Source: Cyclobacteriaceae bacterium (GTDB taxonomy: Bacteria > Bacteroidota > Bacteroidia > Cytophagales > Cyclobacteriaceae). From it: DNA of 64,000 nucleotides. Within the stretch, counting starts at the first letter, position 1. Each line of letters begins with the position of its first letter. The DNA is taken from positions 894,507 through 958,506 of the forward strand of contig JAHBTX010000002.1 in NCBI GenBank assembly GCA_019638395.1, given 5' to 3'. Position numbers and translations under genes: made by a program. Positions 1 to 10,000 of the stretch are shown here, in pieces. A model generated the notes under the pieces. The model saw only the letters and a list, made by a program, of their open reading frames with translations. It ran no database searches and had not been told where the DNA came from.

Positions 1-69
1 TTAGAGTGTTTCAATTTTGATAACTAATAAATTTTTTATTTATTTACTTAACAAAATATAAGGATATAT

Positions 70-396
70 ATGGCTAAGGAATACCTGGGTGAGTTTGAAG
101 AATTGGTTTTAACGCTGGTAGCGGCATTAAAAGAAGATGCCTACGGGGCTGCGATTGCCGAAGAAATAGAAACCCGCATGAAGCGCGATGTAAACCTAAG
201 CGCAGTGCATGTAACCCTCTATCGTTTGGAAGACAAAGGTTTTTTAAAATCGAATATGGGTGGTGGAACAAATGAAAGAGGCGGCCGCAGAAAGCGCATC
301 TATACCATTACCAATGCCGGACTTGCCATGCTGAAAGCCATGAAAGAAGCGCGTGTGGATTTGTGGAAGCTGGTGCCTCAACTTAAAATAGGTTGA
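70..396 (+). CDS. PadR family transcriptional regulator
   Basis: A 108-residue winged-helix DNA-binding protein of the PadR family. The opening helices (GEFEELVLTLVAAL, then DAYGAAIAEEIE), the recognition-helix segment SAVHVTLYRLEDKGFL and the basic wing RGGRRKRIYTIT are all in place and the length is normal for a small PadR. An AAGGA ribosome site lies at 60-64, five bases before the ATG. The stop codon is one base from the start of the first permease, so the regulator heads the four-gene unit. In this family such placement usually means it represses its own operon; the inducer is unknown and I see no convincing operator in the 69 bases upstream. Confidence 0.93.
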   Translation: MAKEYLGEFEELVLTLVAALKEDAYGAAIAEEIETRMKRDVNLSAVHVTLYRLEDKGFLKSNMGGGTNERGGRRKRIYTITNAGLAMLKAMKEARVDLWKLVPQLKIG

Positions 397-397
397 G

Positions 398-2995
398 ATG
401 GATCGTTCGTGGATTTTACGTTTCCTTCGCTGGTTTTGTCCACCACGCTTGCTGGAAGAAATAGAAGGTGATTTGCTGCAACATTACGAGCGGGATCTGA
501 AAAAATTCAGTCAACAAAAATCAAAGCGCAGACTGGTTTGGAATACCATTCGATTTTTCCGGCCAGGGATTTTATTGAGAAACAAACCATCTATCAACCT
601 AACATCATTGCATATGCTAACGAACTATTTGAAAGTAGCTATCCGGTTTATGTTTCGCCACAAAGCATTTTCGGCTATTAATATTTTGGGGCTAACGCTG
701 GGCTTTACAGGCGCGCTTCTATTATTTATCTGGATTGCTCATGAACTTAGTTTCGAACAATATCATGCCGATAAAGACCGGCTTTACATGGGTTGGAATC
801 GTTCTCAGGAAAATGGTCAACTGGTTTGTTGGGAAACCACGCCCCGTGTACTCGCTCCAACACTAAAAGATGAGTATACTTCTGTTGAAGCAGCCGCAAG
901 CTATGGGAATTGGGGGGTATCACATTTATTCACGGTTGGCGATACGAAACTGCTCAAAACATCGGGTGTGTTTGCTGATGCTTCACTATTAAGTATTTTA
1001 TCGTTCAAATTCCTTAAGGGCGATCCACAAAAGGCATTCGAAAATCCAAGCTCCATTATCATCACTGAGAAATTTGCAAAACAACTATTTGGTGAGAAAG
1101 AGGCCTTTGGTGAAACGCTAACAATCAGTCAAGAGGGTTTTAAGTTTGATTTTATTGTAACCGGTGTATTGGAAGATCTTCCACCTAATACCGACTTTAA
1201 ATTTGAATATTTGATTTCTTTCGGGTTTCTCGAAAGCTTAGGTGAGAAAGATACTTATTGGGGAAATAATTCAGTAACCACACTCGTAAAGTTAAAGGAA
1301 GGTTATGATCTCGCCTCCGTTAATGAATCAATAAAAGACATTGAAAAGCGACACTATGCAAAAGGTCAGCATATAGAAATTTTCTTATATCCACTTACCG
1401 AAATGCGCCTGTACTCACGCTTTGAAAACGGTGTGGTTGTTGGCGGTCGTATCGAAGTGGTTCGGGTACTTGGTGTGCTGGGTGTTTGTTTACTAGCTAT
1501 TGCGTGCATCAATTTTGTTAACCTTTGCACAGCCCGTGCCCAAAGGCGATCGAAAGAAGTTGCTGTTAGAAAAGTTACAGGAGCTTTTCGGTTTACCATT
1601 ATTTTTCAATTTTTATGCGAGGCTATATTAATGGCCATCACCGCGGGCTTAATCTCCCTTCTGATTGTTTATCTCGTACTTCCATTCTTTAATAAATTAA
1701 TAGCGCAACAACTTATTCTCGATCTAAGCAATCCAACACTGTGGCTTTTAGCAATTGCATTAATTTTTGGTGTTGGAATTCTGGCAGGTAGCTACCCGGC
1801 ATTCTATATCTCTGCATTCCGCCCGGTGCAAATACTGAAAGGAGTTGTAGCCGCCTCGTCTCGAAGCCTTCTTCGCAGTCTGCTGGTTGTTTTTCAGTTT
1901 GGCTGTGCGGTTACCTTAGTAGTATCCACAATCGTAATTAACAAGCAGATTACCTATGTGCAGAATCGTGATGCAGGGTACTCTCAAAAAAATCTTCTAT
2001 ACATTCCGCTAACTGGAGACATGTTTAAAAATTTTGAAGCATTTAAGGAGGAACTATCGCAACATGAAACTTCTGTTTCTATCACGAGGGTAAGTGCTCC
2101 CATTACAGAACAATGGAGTAGCACAGGTGGTATGGAATGGCAAGGGAAAGATCCGGAAGACCGCACAGATTTTGAAAGAATTTATATGGACAACAACCCA
2201 GTTGCGACCTTCGAACTTCAGGTGCTGGAAGGTCGTGACTTTGATCTGCAACAATTTCCTTCTGACTCCACAGCGGCAATCATAAATGAAACAGCACTAA
2301 GTAGAATGGGGTTGGACAATCCAGTGGGTGCGATAATTAAAGACAACGGAATGGAGTGGCATGTGATTGGTGTAGTGAAGGATTTTGTTTTTACATCTCC
2401 GTTCCGGAAAACAGAACCTATTGTTGTCTTTAGTGGAGCCAAGTTAAGAAATGCCTTCAATGTTGCATACATAAAATTGAATCCCACGAAAACTCCCCAA
2501 GAACACTTAAAAACAGTATCGTCACTTGCTGCTAAGTATAATCCTGAATACCCATTCGAATATCGGTTTGCCGATCTTGATTATCAGCACAAGTTTGAGA
2601 ATATTCAAAGCACGTTACGGATTACAACCATTTTTACTACGGTTGCTATTTTTATTGCATGTCTGGGTTTATTAGGCCTGGCTACACACATGGCCGAAGC
2701 GCGAGTAAAAGAAATAGGCATTCGAAAGGTAATGGGCGGCTCGGCATTAAGTATTACACGCCTGCTTAGTTATGCCTCAATAAAACCAATCTTGATAGCG
2801 GTTGCTCTATTCACCCCACTTTCGTGGATAGGAGTTACCAGGTGGTTGCAGTCATTTGCATACCGGGTGTCGGTTGATGTTTGGATTTTTGTGGTTGCAG
2901 CTGTTAGTATTCTTGCGATTGCCCTTATTACAATTGGCGTGCAAACCATACGTGCTGCTAGTGCAAACCCTGTTGATAGTTTGAGGAATGAATAG
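398..2995 (+). CDS. FtsX/MacB-type ABC permease with N-terminal prefix domain (first of three)
   Basis: An 865-residue inner-membrane permease of the FtsX/MacB superfamily. Residues about 5-65 form a soluble prefix (FLRWFCPPRLLEEIEGDL) found in PadR-linked permeases. A transmembrane helix at about 95-117 is followed by a MacB-like periplasmic domain, a first FtsX membrane block from about 350 (ACINFVNLCTARAQRRSKEV), a second periplasmic domain after about 505, and a last FtsX block from about 750 (EIGIRKVMGG). This duplicated layout matches orphan permeases that lack their own ATPase, and none is encoded next to it. It overlaps the next gene by eight bases, so translation is probably coupled. 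The substrate cannot be told; lipid, peptide or drug export and envelope signalling are all possible. Confidence 0.9.
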   Translation: MDRSWILRFLRWFCPPRLLEEIEGDLLQHYERDLKKFSQQKSKRRLVWNTIRFFRPGILLRNKPSINLTSLHMLTNYLKVAIRFMFRHKAFSAINILGLTLGFTGALLLFIWIAHELSFEQYHADKDRLYMGWNRSQENGQLVCWETTPRVLAPTLKDEYTSVEAAASYGNWGVSHLFTVGDTKLLKTSGVFADASLLSILSFKFLKGDPQKAFENPSSIIITEKFAKQLFGEKEAFGETLTISQEGFKFDFIVTGVLEDLPPNTDFKFEYLISFGFLESLGEKDTYWGNNSVTTLVKLKEGYDLASVNESIKDIEKRHYAKGQHIEIFLYPLTEMRLYSRFENGVVVGGRIEVVRVLGVLGVCLLAIACINFVNLCTARAQRRSKEVAVRKVTGAFRFTIIFQFLCEAILMAITAGLISLLIVYLVLPFFNKLIAQQLILDLSNPTLWLLAIALIFGVGILAGSYPAFYISAFRPVQILKGVVAASSRSLLRSLLVVFQFGCAVTLVVSTIVINKQITYVQNRDAGYSQKNLLYIPLTGDMFKNFEAFKEELSQHETSVSITRVSAPITEQWSSTGGMEWQGKDPEDRTDFERIYMDNNPVATFELQVLEGRDFDLQQFPSDSTAAIINETALSRMGLDNPVGAIIKDNGMEWHVIGVVKDFVFTSPFRKTEPIVVFSGAKLRNAFNVAYIKLNPTKTPQEHLKTVSSLAAKYNPEYPFEYRFADLDYQHKFENIQSTLRITTIFTTVAIFIACLGLLGLATHMAEARVKEIGIRKVMGGSALSITRLLSYASIKPILIAVALFTPLSWIGVTRWLQSFAYRVSVDVWIFVVAAVSILAIALITIGVQTIRAASANPVDSLRNE

Positions 2996-5618
2996 AGAAA
3001 GCATCGCACATTCATTTGTACTTAAATTTCTCCGGTGGTTCTGTCCCCCACACCTGCTCGAAGAAATTGAAGGAGATTTGATGCAGCGCTTTGAGCGCGA
3101 TGTGAAAGCTTTTGGAGAAAGAAAAGCTAAACGAAGATTGCTTTGGAACACCATTCGGTTTTTAAGGCCGGGGATTTTGTTGAGAAACAAATTATCACAT
3201 CAATCGCAAACTGTTATGATTTTAAACAATCTGAAATTTAGCTGGCGCAACCTGCGCAGGCACTCACTTTTCACTTTTATCAACATCACAGGATTGGCCA
3301 TAGGCCTTGCCGTTTGTTTGCTCATGCTTAACTATGCTGAATTTGAAAAAAGATACGACACATTCTTCCCACGATCAAAAGACATAGTTCGCGTCAGCTA
3401 CTCACGACTTATTGACAATGAGTTGCAGTACAGCAAAGCACAAGTCTTCCCCGCTGTAGGCGAAACATTGAAAGCTACAATTCCTGCCGTTGAAAATTAT
3501 GCACGAGTATTTCCAGTTACTACGCATGTTGAAGCCGTGATGATGGTTGAAGAAAGTGGTGAACGCAAAAGTTTTATGGAATCATCAGTTTATGTGGTAG
3601 ACTCAACCTTTTTAATAATTTTTCCTTTAGATTTTATTGAAGGTGATCCGTTAACTGCATTGAATGGCGAGAATAAACTAATTCTATCTGAGTCAAGTGC
3701 TAAAAAGTACTTTGGCGATGTTGATCCGATTAACAAAATTATTCATTGGGAGGGAATGGGTGATTGGTTAGTTACTGGTGTATTTAAAGATTTACCTGGG
3801 AATTCACACATGCAGTTTAATTTTCTGGCTTCCTGGATGAATGTCTATGAAGACAGAAGTGCCTGGAATTGGGATGGATTTTACACCTATCTGTTGCTGC
3901 AACCCAATACTAATCTTGCTGACGTAGAAATTACCGCCCAAAGAGTGTTAACTGCAAAAATGGAAAGTAGGGAGAATGCCAACAGAGCAACAGCTAACTT
4001 TTTTCTGCAACCCCTTGAAAGCATTCATTTGCATTCAAACCTCGTTGGCGAAATGCAAACAAACGGAAATGAGCGAATCGTAAATATATTGAAACTGGTT
4101 GCTGCTTTTATTCTCGCACTGGCGCTTATTAACTACGTTAATTTATCGTTGGCGCGAGCCATCAGGCGTGCAAGGGAAATAGGTGTGCGCAAAATTATTG
4201 GGTCAAGCCGCCATCAGTTGCAAGCTCTGTTTTCTACTGAATCGTTTCTTTTAAATCTCGTTGCCTTTATCACCGCAATAATACTAGCGGTTTTGTTGCT
4301 GCCAGTTTTTAATTCCATAGCGGGTAAACATATCGAACTGGAGATATTATCAAACCCTCCGTTTATCTTAGCTATAGGAGCATCGATTATTTTATTTTCA
4401 TTGCTGATAGGATTTTATCCTTCACGAAATCTTGCTTCCATTAATCCAACGCTGGCTTTAAAGGGTGGCAAGCTCACTAATTCTAATGGTCAGGCTCTTA
4501 GAAAAACGTTACTGACTGTTCAGTTTGTTACAACAATCCTTTTAATCAGCACCACACTTATTATTCAAAGGCAAGTTTCCTTCATGCAAAATCAAGAGTT
4601 GGGTTTTGATATAAAGCAAAATGTAGTGATTAAAACCATTGGTGGACCCGGTGCCGAAATGGACAGCACATTTACAAACAACATCAATCTTTTTAAAAAC
4701 AGAATTAAAGACGAAGCGTACACGGTAAACGCAACAATTACCTCTTCTATTCCCGGCCGCGAAAATGAGTGGTTAGGTCGCTTGAGAAAATCGGAAGATA
4801 ATCCCGAGTTGATTTCAACAGCACGCACTCGTGTGGACAAAGATTTTATTGAGACCTACGGATTGAAATTAATAGCTGGAAGAAATTTTTCTGATGATAA
4901 TCCGAAGCAGATTATTCTTAATCAGACAGCCGTAACAATGTTAGGCTACAAAAACGGGCAAGAGGCAGTAGGAAATTTACTGATGGGTAGCAGCGAAATT
5001 ATTGGAGTAGTCGATGACTTTCATGAACGCTCGCTTCATGAACCTGTATTAGCTTCCATGTACACCCCGGGTCAAGGCTATATGAAATTTATTACCGTTA
5101 AGATAAACTCACATGATGCGAGTGGAGCAATCGAATCGCTTCGTCAGCAATGGTCAACTATTTTTCCAGATAAACCCTTTGATTATTTCTTTCTGGATGA
5201 ATTTTTCAATCGGCAGTATCAACGGGAACAACAATTACAAAAGGCTTTTGGATATCTATCGGCTATTGGTTTGAGCATTGCGAGTCTCGGACTTTTTGGG
5301 TTTACTTACTTTATGACATATCAACGCACGAAAGAAATTGGCATTCGCAAAACATATGGCGCAACTATGTTTAACATTATCCGATTACTCTCAAAAGAGT
5401 TTGCAATCTTATTGGGAATAGCTGGATTCGTGGCGTTTCCCATTATTTATTATGCAAGTAGTGTATGGTTGTCAACTTATCCTGTTAGAGTTTGGCTGGA
5501 TTCAATGGATTTCATCGTGCCAGTTTTATTGGTCGCATCTTTTTCTTTTGCTTCGATTCTATTTCTTTTGATAAGGTCGGCACAAACCAATGCAACTGAA
5601 GCGCTAAAGCATGAGTGA
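2988..5618 (+). CDS. FtsX/MacB-type ABC permease with N-terminal prefix domain (second of three)
   Basis: An 876-residue paralogue of the preceding gene with the same order: prefix domain at about 10-70 (FLRWFCPPHLLEEIEGDLM), transmembrane helix at about 93-115, MacB-like periplasmic domain, FtsX block from about 366 (LALALINYVNLSLARA), second periplasmic domain, and final FtsX block from about 760 (KEIGIRKTYGAT). Outside the prefix it has diverged strongly from its neighbours, while the prefix is almost identical to that of the third permease. It begins inside the stop region of the first permease and overlaps the third by eight bases. The three products are probably made together; whether they form hetero-oligomers or act separately is unknown. 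Confidence 0.9.
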   Translation: MNRESIAHSFVLKFLRWFCPPHLLEEIEGDLMQRFERDVKAFGERKAKRRLLWNTIRFLRPGILLRNKLSHQSQTVMILNNLKFSWRNLRRHSLFTFINITGLAIGLAVCLLMLNYAEFEKRYDTFFPRSKDIVRVSYSRLIDNELQYSKAQVFPAVGETLKATIPAVENYARVFPVTTHVEAVMMVEESGERKSFMESSVYVVDSTFLIIFPLDFIEGDPLTALNGENKLILSESSAKKYFGDVDPINKIIHWEGMGDWLVTGVFKDLPGNSHMQFNFLASWMNVYEDRSAWNWDGFYTYLLLQPNTNLADVEITAQRVLTAKMESRENANRATANFFLQPLESIHLHSNLVGEMQTNGNERIVNILKLVAAFILALALINYVNLSLARAIRRAREIGVRKIIGSSRHQLQALFSTESFLLNLVAFITAIILAVLLLPVFNSIAGKHIELEILSNPPFILAIGASIILFSLLIGFYPSRNLASINPTLALKGGKLTNSNGQALRKTLLTVQFVTTILLISTTLIIQRQVSFMQNQELGFDIKQNVVIKTIGGPGAEMDSTFTNNINLFKNRIKDEAYTVNATITSSIPGRENEWLGRLRKSEDNPELISTARTRVDKDFIETYGLKLIAGRNFSDDNPKQIILNQTAVTMLGYKNGQEAVGNLLMGSSEIIGVVDDFHERSLHEPVLASMYTPGQGYMKFITVKINSHDASGAIESLRQQWSTIFPDKPFDYFFLDEFFNRQYQREQQLQKAFGYLSAIGLSIASLGLFGFTYFMTYQRTKEIGIRKTYGATMFNIIRLLSKEFAILLGIAGFVAFPIIYYASSVWLSTYPVRVWLDSMDFIVPVLLVASFSFASILFLLIRSAQTNATEALKHE

Positions 5619-8232
5619 GAAGAGGATCAATACACCACATCGCTTTCTGCGCTGGTTCAGCCCCCCACACCTGCTCGAAGAAATTGAAGGTGATTTGATG
5701 CAGCGCTTTGAGCGTGATGTAAAATCAGTTGGCGAAAGAAAAGCCAAGCGAAGATTGCTATGGAACACGATTCGGTTTTTAAGACCGGGGATTATTTTGA
5801 GAGGAAAGAAATCAACGAACATAAATTCTTTCGACATGTTTATCAATCATATCGTTTTTGCCTGGCGCATTTTTAAGAAAGAGAAATTTCATTCTCTATT
5901 AAATGTATCGGGTCTGGCCCTCGCAATTACGGTTGGAATAATCCTGGTGCTGATTCTTCAGCATGATTTAACTTACGATCAACACCACCTTAATCATAGC
6001 CGCATTTATAGGCTGGGAGCAAGGCAAGAAATGACGGGCGATGACTTTCACGGAGCCATCACTGCGCGTGAATTAGGACCGGTTGTGCAAGCAGAATTTT
6101 CTCAAATAGAAAAAGTAACCCGCATCGAAGTTTGGGGACGAACACTACTAACTCTTGGCGATAATGAATCAAAGTCTTTTTACGAGGAAGAGATTATCCG
6201 CACTGACTCCACATACTTCGACCTCTTTACGCATCAATTTTTGGCTGGAGACAAGAATTCATGTCTGACTGATTTAAACTCGATTGTGCTAACAAATTCA
6301 GCCGCGCAAAAATATTTTGGCACAACCGATGTTATTGGTAAAGCGGTATTGATTGAGAATAAGGAATATGCAATTACCGCAGTGATTAAAGATTTGCCAG
6401 AAAACTCGCATCTTAAATTCAAACTATTAATAAGTGGCATTCCCGATCGGGATTGGTTTGATACACCTTCTGAAAGTTTCTGGAACCCTGATGTATATAC
6501 TTATCTTCTTGTAAAGGAGGGCTTTGATCCGAATCAGTTTTCTGTCGCATTTCAGAGCATTTACAATAAGTATCTGAAATCAACCGGTGATCGGATTGAA
6601 GGTAAGTACACGCCAATTTTGGAACCGTTGGCGTCCATTCATTTTCATTCCACGCTCAAGGCGGATTTTCCACAGGGAAATAAGATGTATCTCTATACGC
6701 TGGTTGGAGTTGGGGTATTTATCATTTTACTGGCGTGCATTAATTACATGAATCTGGCTACGGCTAAGTCAACAAGCCGATCCAAAGAAGTTGCCATCAA
6801 GAAAACATTAGGATCGGTCAATCTGATTTTGATAGCCAGCTTTTTTGTTGAAGCTATATTTCTGTCACTCATTTCTTTTCTTTTTGCACTTGTTTTGATA
6901 AAGATCATACTGGAAGGAACACCCTTTAACCAGCTGATCGGAAAAAATCTTGCATTCGACATAAAAGAACAGCCACAGTTGCTGACTATATCGCTCGCCA
7001 TTGCTTTTGCTATAGGCTGTCTTGCCGGATCGTATCCTGCACTTTCGCTTTCCAGAATTCCGGCTTTGAAGAGCATACAAGTTTTTAGCAGGGATAACTT
7101 TTCCGGTACGAGCACCCGAAGGATATTGATCGGAATCCAATTTGCTGTTTCGTTTTTCGTGGTTACGTCCACATTATTCATGCAAGACCAAATCGATTAT
7201 GTAAGATCACGCAACCTCGGTTTTGAAAAGGAGAATGTTTTAGTTGTTCCCATTCAGGACACCACCATTCAAAAACAAATCGTTCCCATTCAAAACGAAA
7301 TTTTGAAGAACCCAAACATCTTATCGGTTACCACATCACAAAGCGTTATTGGCATGACGAATACCCATGAAAAGTGGGGAATGTGGGCTGAAAGTAAAGA
7401 AGGCATGAAAGTAAATGGCTTCACAGTTTTTTTCGTGGGAGAAAATTATTTGGAAACAATGGGAATAGAGCTTAAAGCAGGTCGCGATTTCCTTGTTGGT
7501 GAACAAGATATGCTTAAATCCTTTCTTGCAAATGAAGCGGCTGTAAAGGCAATGGGTTGGGAAGATGCCATTGGAAAGAAAGTAAAATTCTATCAAGCGA
7601 AGGAAGATGCACAGGTGATCGGGGTGGTTAAAGATTTCAATTTTGCTTCGCTTCATTCGCCTATAGAGCCTGCACTCATCTGTAAAATTCCGCAAGAGCA
7701 TGGCTTTCTTCAGGTACGTATTAGAGGTAACGTTTCCGAAGCCATTCAATCAATCCAAAGCCAATGGAAGGCATTTGATAGTGCTTATCCCTTTGAGTAT
7801 TACTTTTTAGACAAGCGGTTTGACGATCAATATAAATCGGACTCAACACAAATTATGCTGATGAATGTATTGTCTTATCTGTGCATTTTTATTTCAATCC
7901 TCGGTTTAATTGGGTTATCCTCTTTTCACGCATTAAGAAGAACGAAGGAATTTGGAATTCGGAAAGTGTTGGGAGCACGAACTACACAACTTATTTCACT
8001 TCTCTCCCGCGAGGCAATTGTTTTGATTGTAGTGGCGAGTTTGATAGCTGTGCCTGCCTCCATTTGGGCTAGCGTGCTGTGGAAAGAAGGATTCGCATTT
8101 CGGTCACCAATCAATTACTTACTCATTGTATTGGTTTTTATGGGAGCAATTACAGTTGTCTTTTCAGTAGTCTTTCTTCAATCCTATCGTGTTGCCAGGG
8201 CTAATCCAGTCGACTCACTAAAATATGAGTAA
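5611..8232 (+). CDS. FtsX/MacB-type ABC permease with N-terminal prefix domain (third of three)
   Basis: An 873-residue permease with the same architecture: prefix at about 8-65 (FLRWFSPPHLLEEIEGDLM), first transmembrane helix at about 92-115, MacB-like periplasmic domain, FtsX block from about 360 (LLACINYMNLATAKS), second periplasmic domain, and C-terminal FtsX block from about 756 (EFGIRKVLGARTTQ). It is the last gene of the PadR operon and is followed by a strong hairpin terminator. The ATPase it would need, if it uses one, must be encoded elsewhere. Assignment to the family is secure; the transported substrate is not. Confidence 0.9.
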   Translation: MSEKRINTPHRFLRWFSPPHLLEEIEGDLMQRFERDVKSVGERKAKRRLLWNTIRFLRPGIILRGKKSTNINSFDMFINHIVFAWRIFKKEKFHSLLNVSGLALAITVGIILVLILQHDLTYDQHHLNHSRIYRLGARQEMTGDDFHGAITARELGPVVQAEFSQIEKVTRIEVWGRTLLTLGDNESKSFYEEEIIRTDSTYFDLFTHQFLAGDKNSCLTDLNSIVLTNSAAQKYFGTTDVIGKAVLIENKEYAITAVIKDLPENSHLKFKLLISGIPDRDWFDTPSESFWNPDVYTYLLVKEGFDPNQFSVAFQSIYNKYLKSTGDRIEGKYTPILEPLASIHFHSTLKADFPQGNKMYLYTLVGVGVFIILLACINYMNLATAKSTSRSKEVAIKKTLGSVNLILIASFFVEAIFLSLISFLFALVLIKIILEGTPFNQLIGKNLAFDIKEQPQLLTISLAIAFAIGCLAGSYPALSLSRIPALKSIQVFSRDNFSGTSTRRILIGIQFAVSFFVVTSTLFMQDQIDYVRSRNLGFEKENVLVVPIQDTTIQKQIVPIQNEILKNPNILSVTTSQSVIGMTNTHEKWGMWAESKEGMKVNGFTVFFVGENYLETMGIELKAGRDFLVGEQDMLKSFLANEAAVKAMGWEDAIGKKVKFYQAKEDAQVIGVVKDFNFASLHSPIEPALICKIPQEHGFLQVRIRGNVSEAIQSIQSQWKAFDSAYPFEYYFLDKRFDDQYKSDSTQIMLMNVLSYLCIFISILGLIGLSSFHALRRTKEFGIRKVLGARTTQLISLLSREAIVLIVVASLIAVPASIWASVLWKEGFAFRSPINYLLIVLVFMGAITVVFSVVFLQSYRVARANPVDSLKYE

Positions 8233-8281
8233 GCATTTCAATAAAAGGCCTGATTGGGTGAGAAATTTAGTTGCACACTAA

Positions 8282-8310
8282 AAAAGTCCGATACATTGTA
8301 TCGGACTTTT
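8282..8310. terminator. bidirectional hairpin terminator
   Basis: A perfect 13-bp inverted repeat (AAAAGTCCGATAC paired with GTATCGGACTTTT, three-base loop) with A and T runs at its two ends lies between the convergent permease operon and the S10 peptidase gene. It should end transcription in both directions. Confidence 0.85.
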
Positions 8311-8333
8311 GGATTTCAAATAGAACACAACTG

Positions 8334-9806
8334 CTAATACTTCGCAGGCGCTCCGCTTGCCGGAGTCGACTTCTTAATAAAATCCCGAATGTGTTCATTG
8401 CTCGTTACCAAATCTTCTGCGCGCAAATACATCATGTGCCCGCTGCGGTAACCTTCAAAACGTAAGCGATCTTTCATTCTTCCACTTGGGTCAAGTTGCC
8501 ACATCGAATACTTGGCATCGAAGTAAGTCGTGGCACCATCGTAATATCCACTTTGAATCATCACATGTAGATAGGGATTTTCAGCCATCGCCAAACGCAG
8601 GTTCTCACCGGTATTATCATTGGAGTTATCCCATGGGCGCACGGGGCCAAACATGTTATACTGCAAATCGGTTTTGTATTTCAGCACATCACGCAAGTAG
8701 TAGTTTATAGCGGGAGTAAAAGAGTGCAGCCATGAAGTAAGCTCCGAATTAAAATCCGGACTGCCTCCGGCAGCCATCTTATCAATGCCCTTGTATCTCG
8801 AGTCCAAACGCCCAACGGTAAATCCTTCCGTGCGTAATAAATCTTTCCAGAAATATTGCGTGGGTACGGCTAAGTTATGATTTAAAATAGTCTCTTCTTT
8901 TAAGCCCGAGTAGCGTGAAGCTTTGCCAGCAATTTCTTTTCGCTTTGCAGGATCGATGAAACCACCTTTGGATAGAGCAGGAATAAATTCATCAATCGTA
9001 AACTTTTCTGATTCGGCTAATACATCCAATAAATCTTTTGCTTGAAGATCGGCAGGTAATTTTTTATGGTACCAGGCTGCCGCAGTGTAATAAGGTAACG
9101 ATAGCGCATCGTTAACCGGACCATCGCGCTTAATACCAATTTCGGTTGGTGATACCAAAATCACACCATTCAAATACATCCAATGATTATTTTGAAGATC
9201 GAGCGCAAGTCCTGAAACACGCGTTGTGCCATAACTTTCACCAATCAAATATTTTGGTGAAGTCCAACGGCCCACACGCGAAACAAAATTATCGAGCCAG
9301 TCGCCTAAGTATTTGATATCAGCATTCACACCAAAGAAGGTTGACTTCTCAGCCTTTGGATCGAGGATGCGTGAGAAGCCTGTGTTAACAGGATCGATGT
9401 ACACAATATCAGCTACATCCAAAATAGAATGCGGATTATCTTTTACGCCATAAGGCTGAACGGGATAACCTTCGCTATCAATGTTTAAAACTTTGGGACC
9501 TGTGTAAGCTACATGCATCCACACGGAAGCTGAGCCGGGTCCACCGTTAAAAGAAATGACCAACGGTCTGCGACTTTTATCGGTAACATCGGTGCGTTCG
9601 TAATAGGTGTAGAAAAGTGCTGCACTTGGTTTGCCCTCAGCATTCCAAACAGGTTGTGTGCCAGCAGTTACCTTGTAAGGAACAACCTTGCCTTTAATGG
9701 TTACCGATGCGGTAGTGGTTACAGCCGATTCGGCCGGAAGCACACGCTCTTGTGCACGTGCAACAAAAGCGAATAACAGAATACTAATAGATAAAATTCG
9801 ATTCAT
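8334..9806 (-). CDS. secreted S10-family serine carboxypeptidase-like protein
   Basis: A 490-residue exported alpha/beta hydrolase of peptidase family S10. The chosen ATG gives a clean signal peptide (MNRILSISILLFAFVARAQ); an in-frame start seven codons upstream would put it out of place. The oxyanion-hole region FNGGPGSASVW, the nucleophile motif GESYGTTR, a late Asp region (YYDGATTYFDAKYSMW) and the catalytic His in GYRSGHMMYL are all present in order. Members trim C-terminal residues from peptides. It is monocistronic, convergent with the permease operon, and the product is expected in the periplasm or outside the cell. Confidence 0.92.
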   Translation of the reverse strand: MNRILSISILLFAFVARAQERVLPAESAVTTTASVTIKGKVVPYKVTAGTQPVWNAEGKPSAALFYTYYERTDVTDKSRRPLVISFNGGPGSASVWMHVAYTGPKVLNIDSEGYPVQPYGVKDNPHSILDVADIVYIDPVNTGFSRILDPKAEKSTFFGVNADIKYLGDWLDNFVSRVGRWTSPKYLIGESYGTTRVSGLALDLQNNHWMYLNGVILVSPTEIGIKRDGPVNDALSLPYYTAAAWYHKKLPADLQAKDLLDVLAESEKFTIDEFIPALSKGGFIDPAKRKEIAGKASRYSGLKEETILNHNLAVPTQYFWKDLLRTEGFTVGRLDSRYKGIDKMAAGGSPDFNSELTSWLHSFTPAINYYLRDVLKYKTDLQYNMFGPVRPWDNSNDNTGENLRLAMAENPYLHVMIQSGYYDGATTYFDAKYSMWQLDPSGRMKDRLRFEGYRSGHMMYLRAEDLVTSNEHIRDFIKKSTPASGAPAKY

Positions 9807-10000
9807 GGGGTAAGATTTATTTAACAAGGTTGGCGACTTAAGTCCGCATAATCAAATCTGTTTATACCAGTGGACAAAATCGGCCTTGTGGCTTCGATTA
9901 GGATTTGGCGGGTGGTAGTTATGCCAAAAGCCAAACCAATATTTATGCTTTCGTTTATCTGTAAAGTTGTTAGCACAAAGAAATGATAACGTAAAACAAA

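Noticed and set aside
6744-7749. Antisense frames of 145 and 137 codons
   Set aside because: They lie inside the third permease gene, which has clear family motifs in its own frame; the antisense products show no recognisable pattern.
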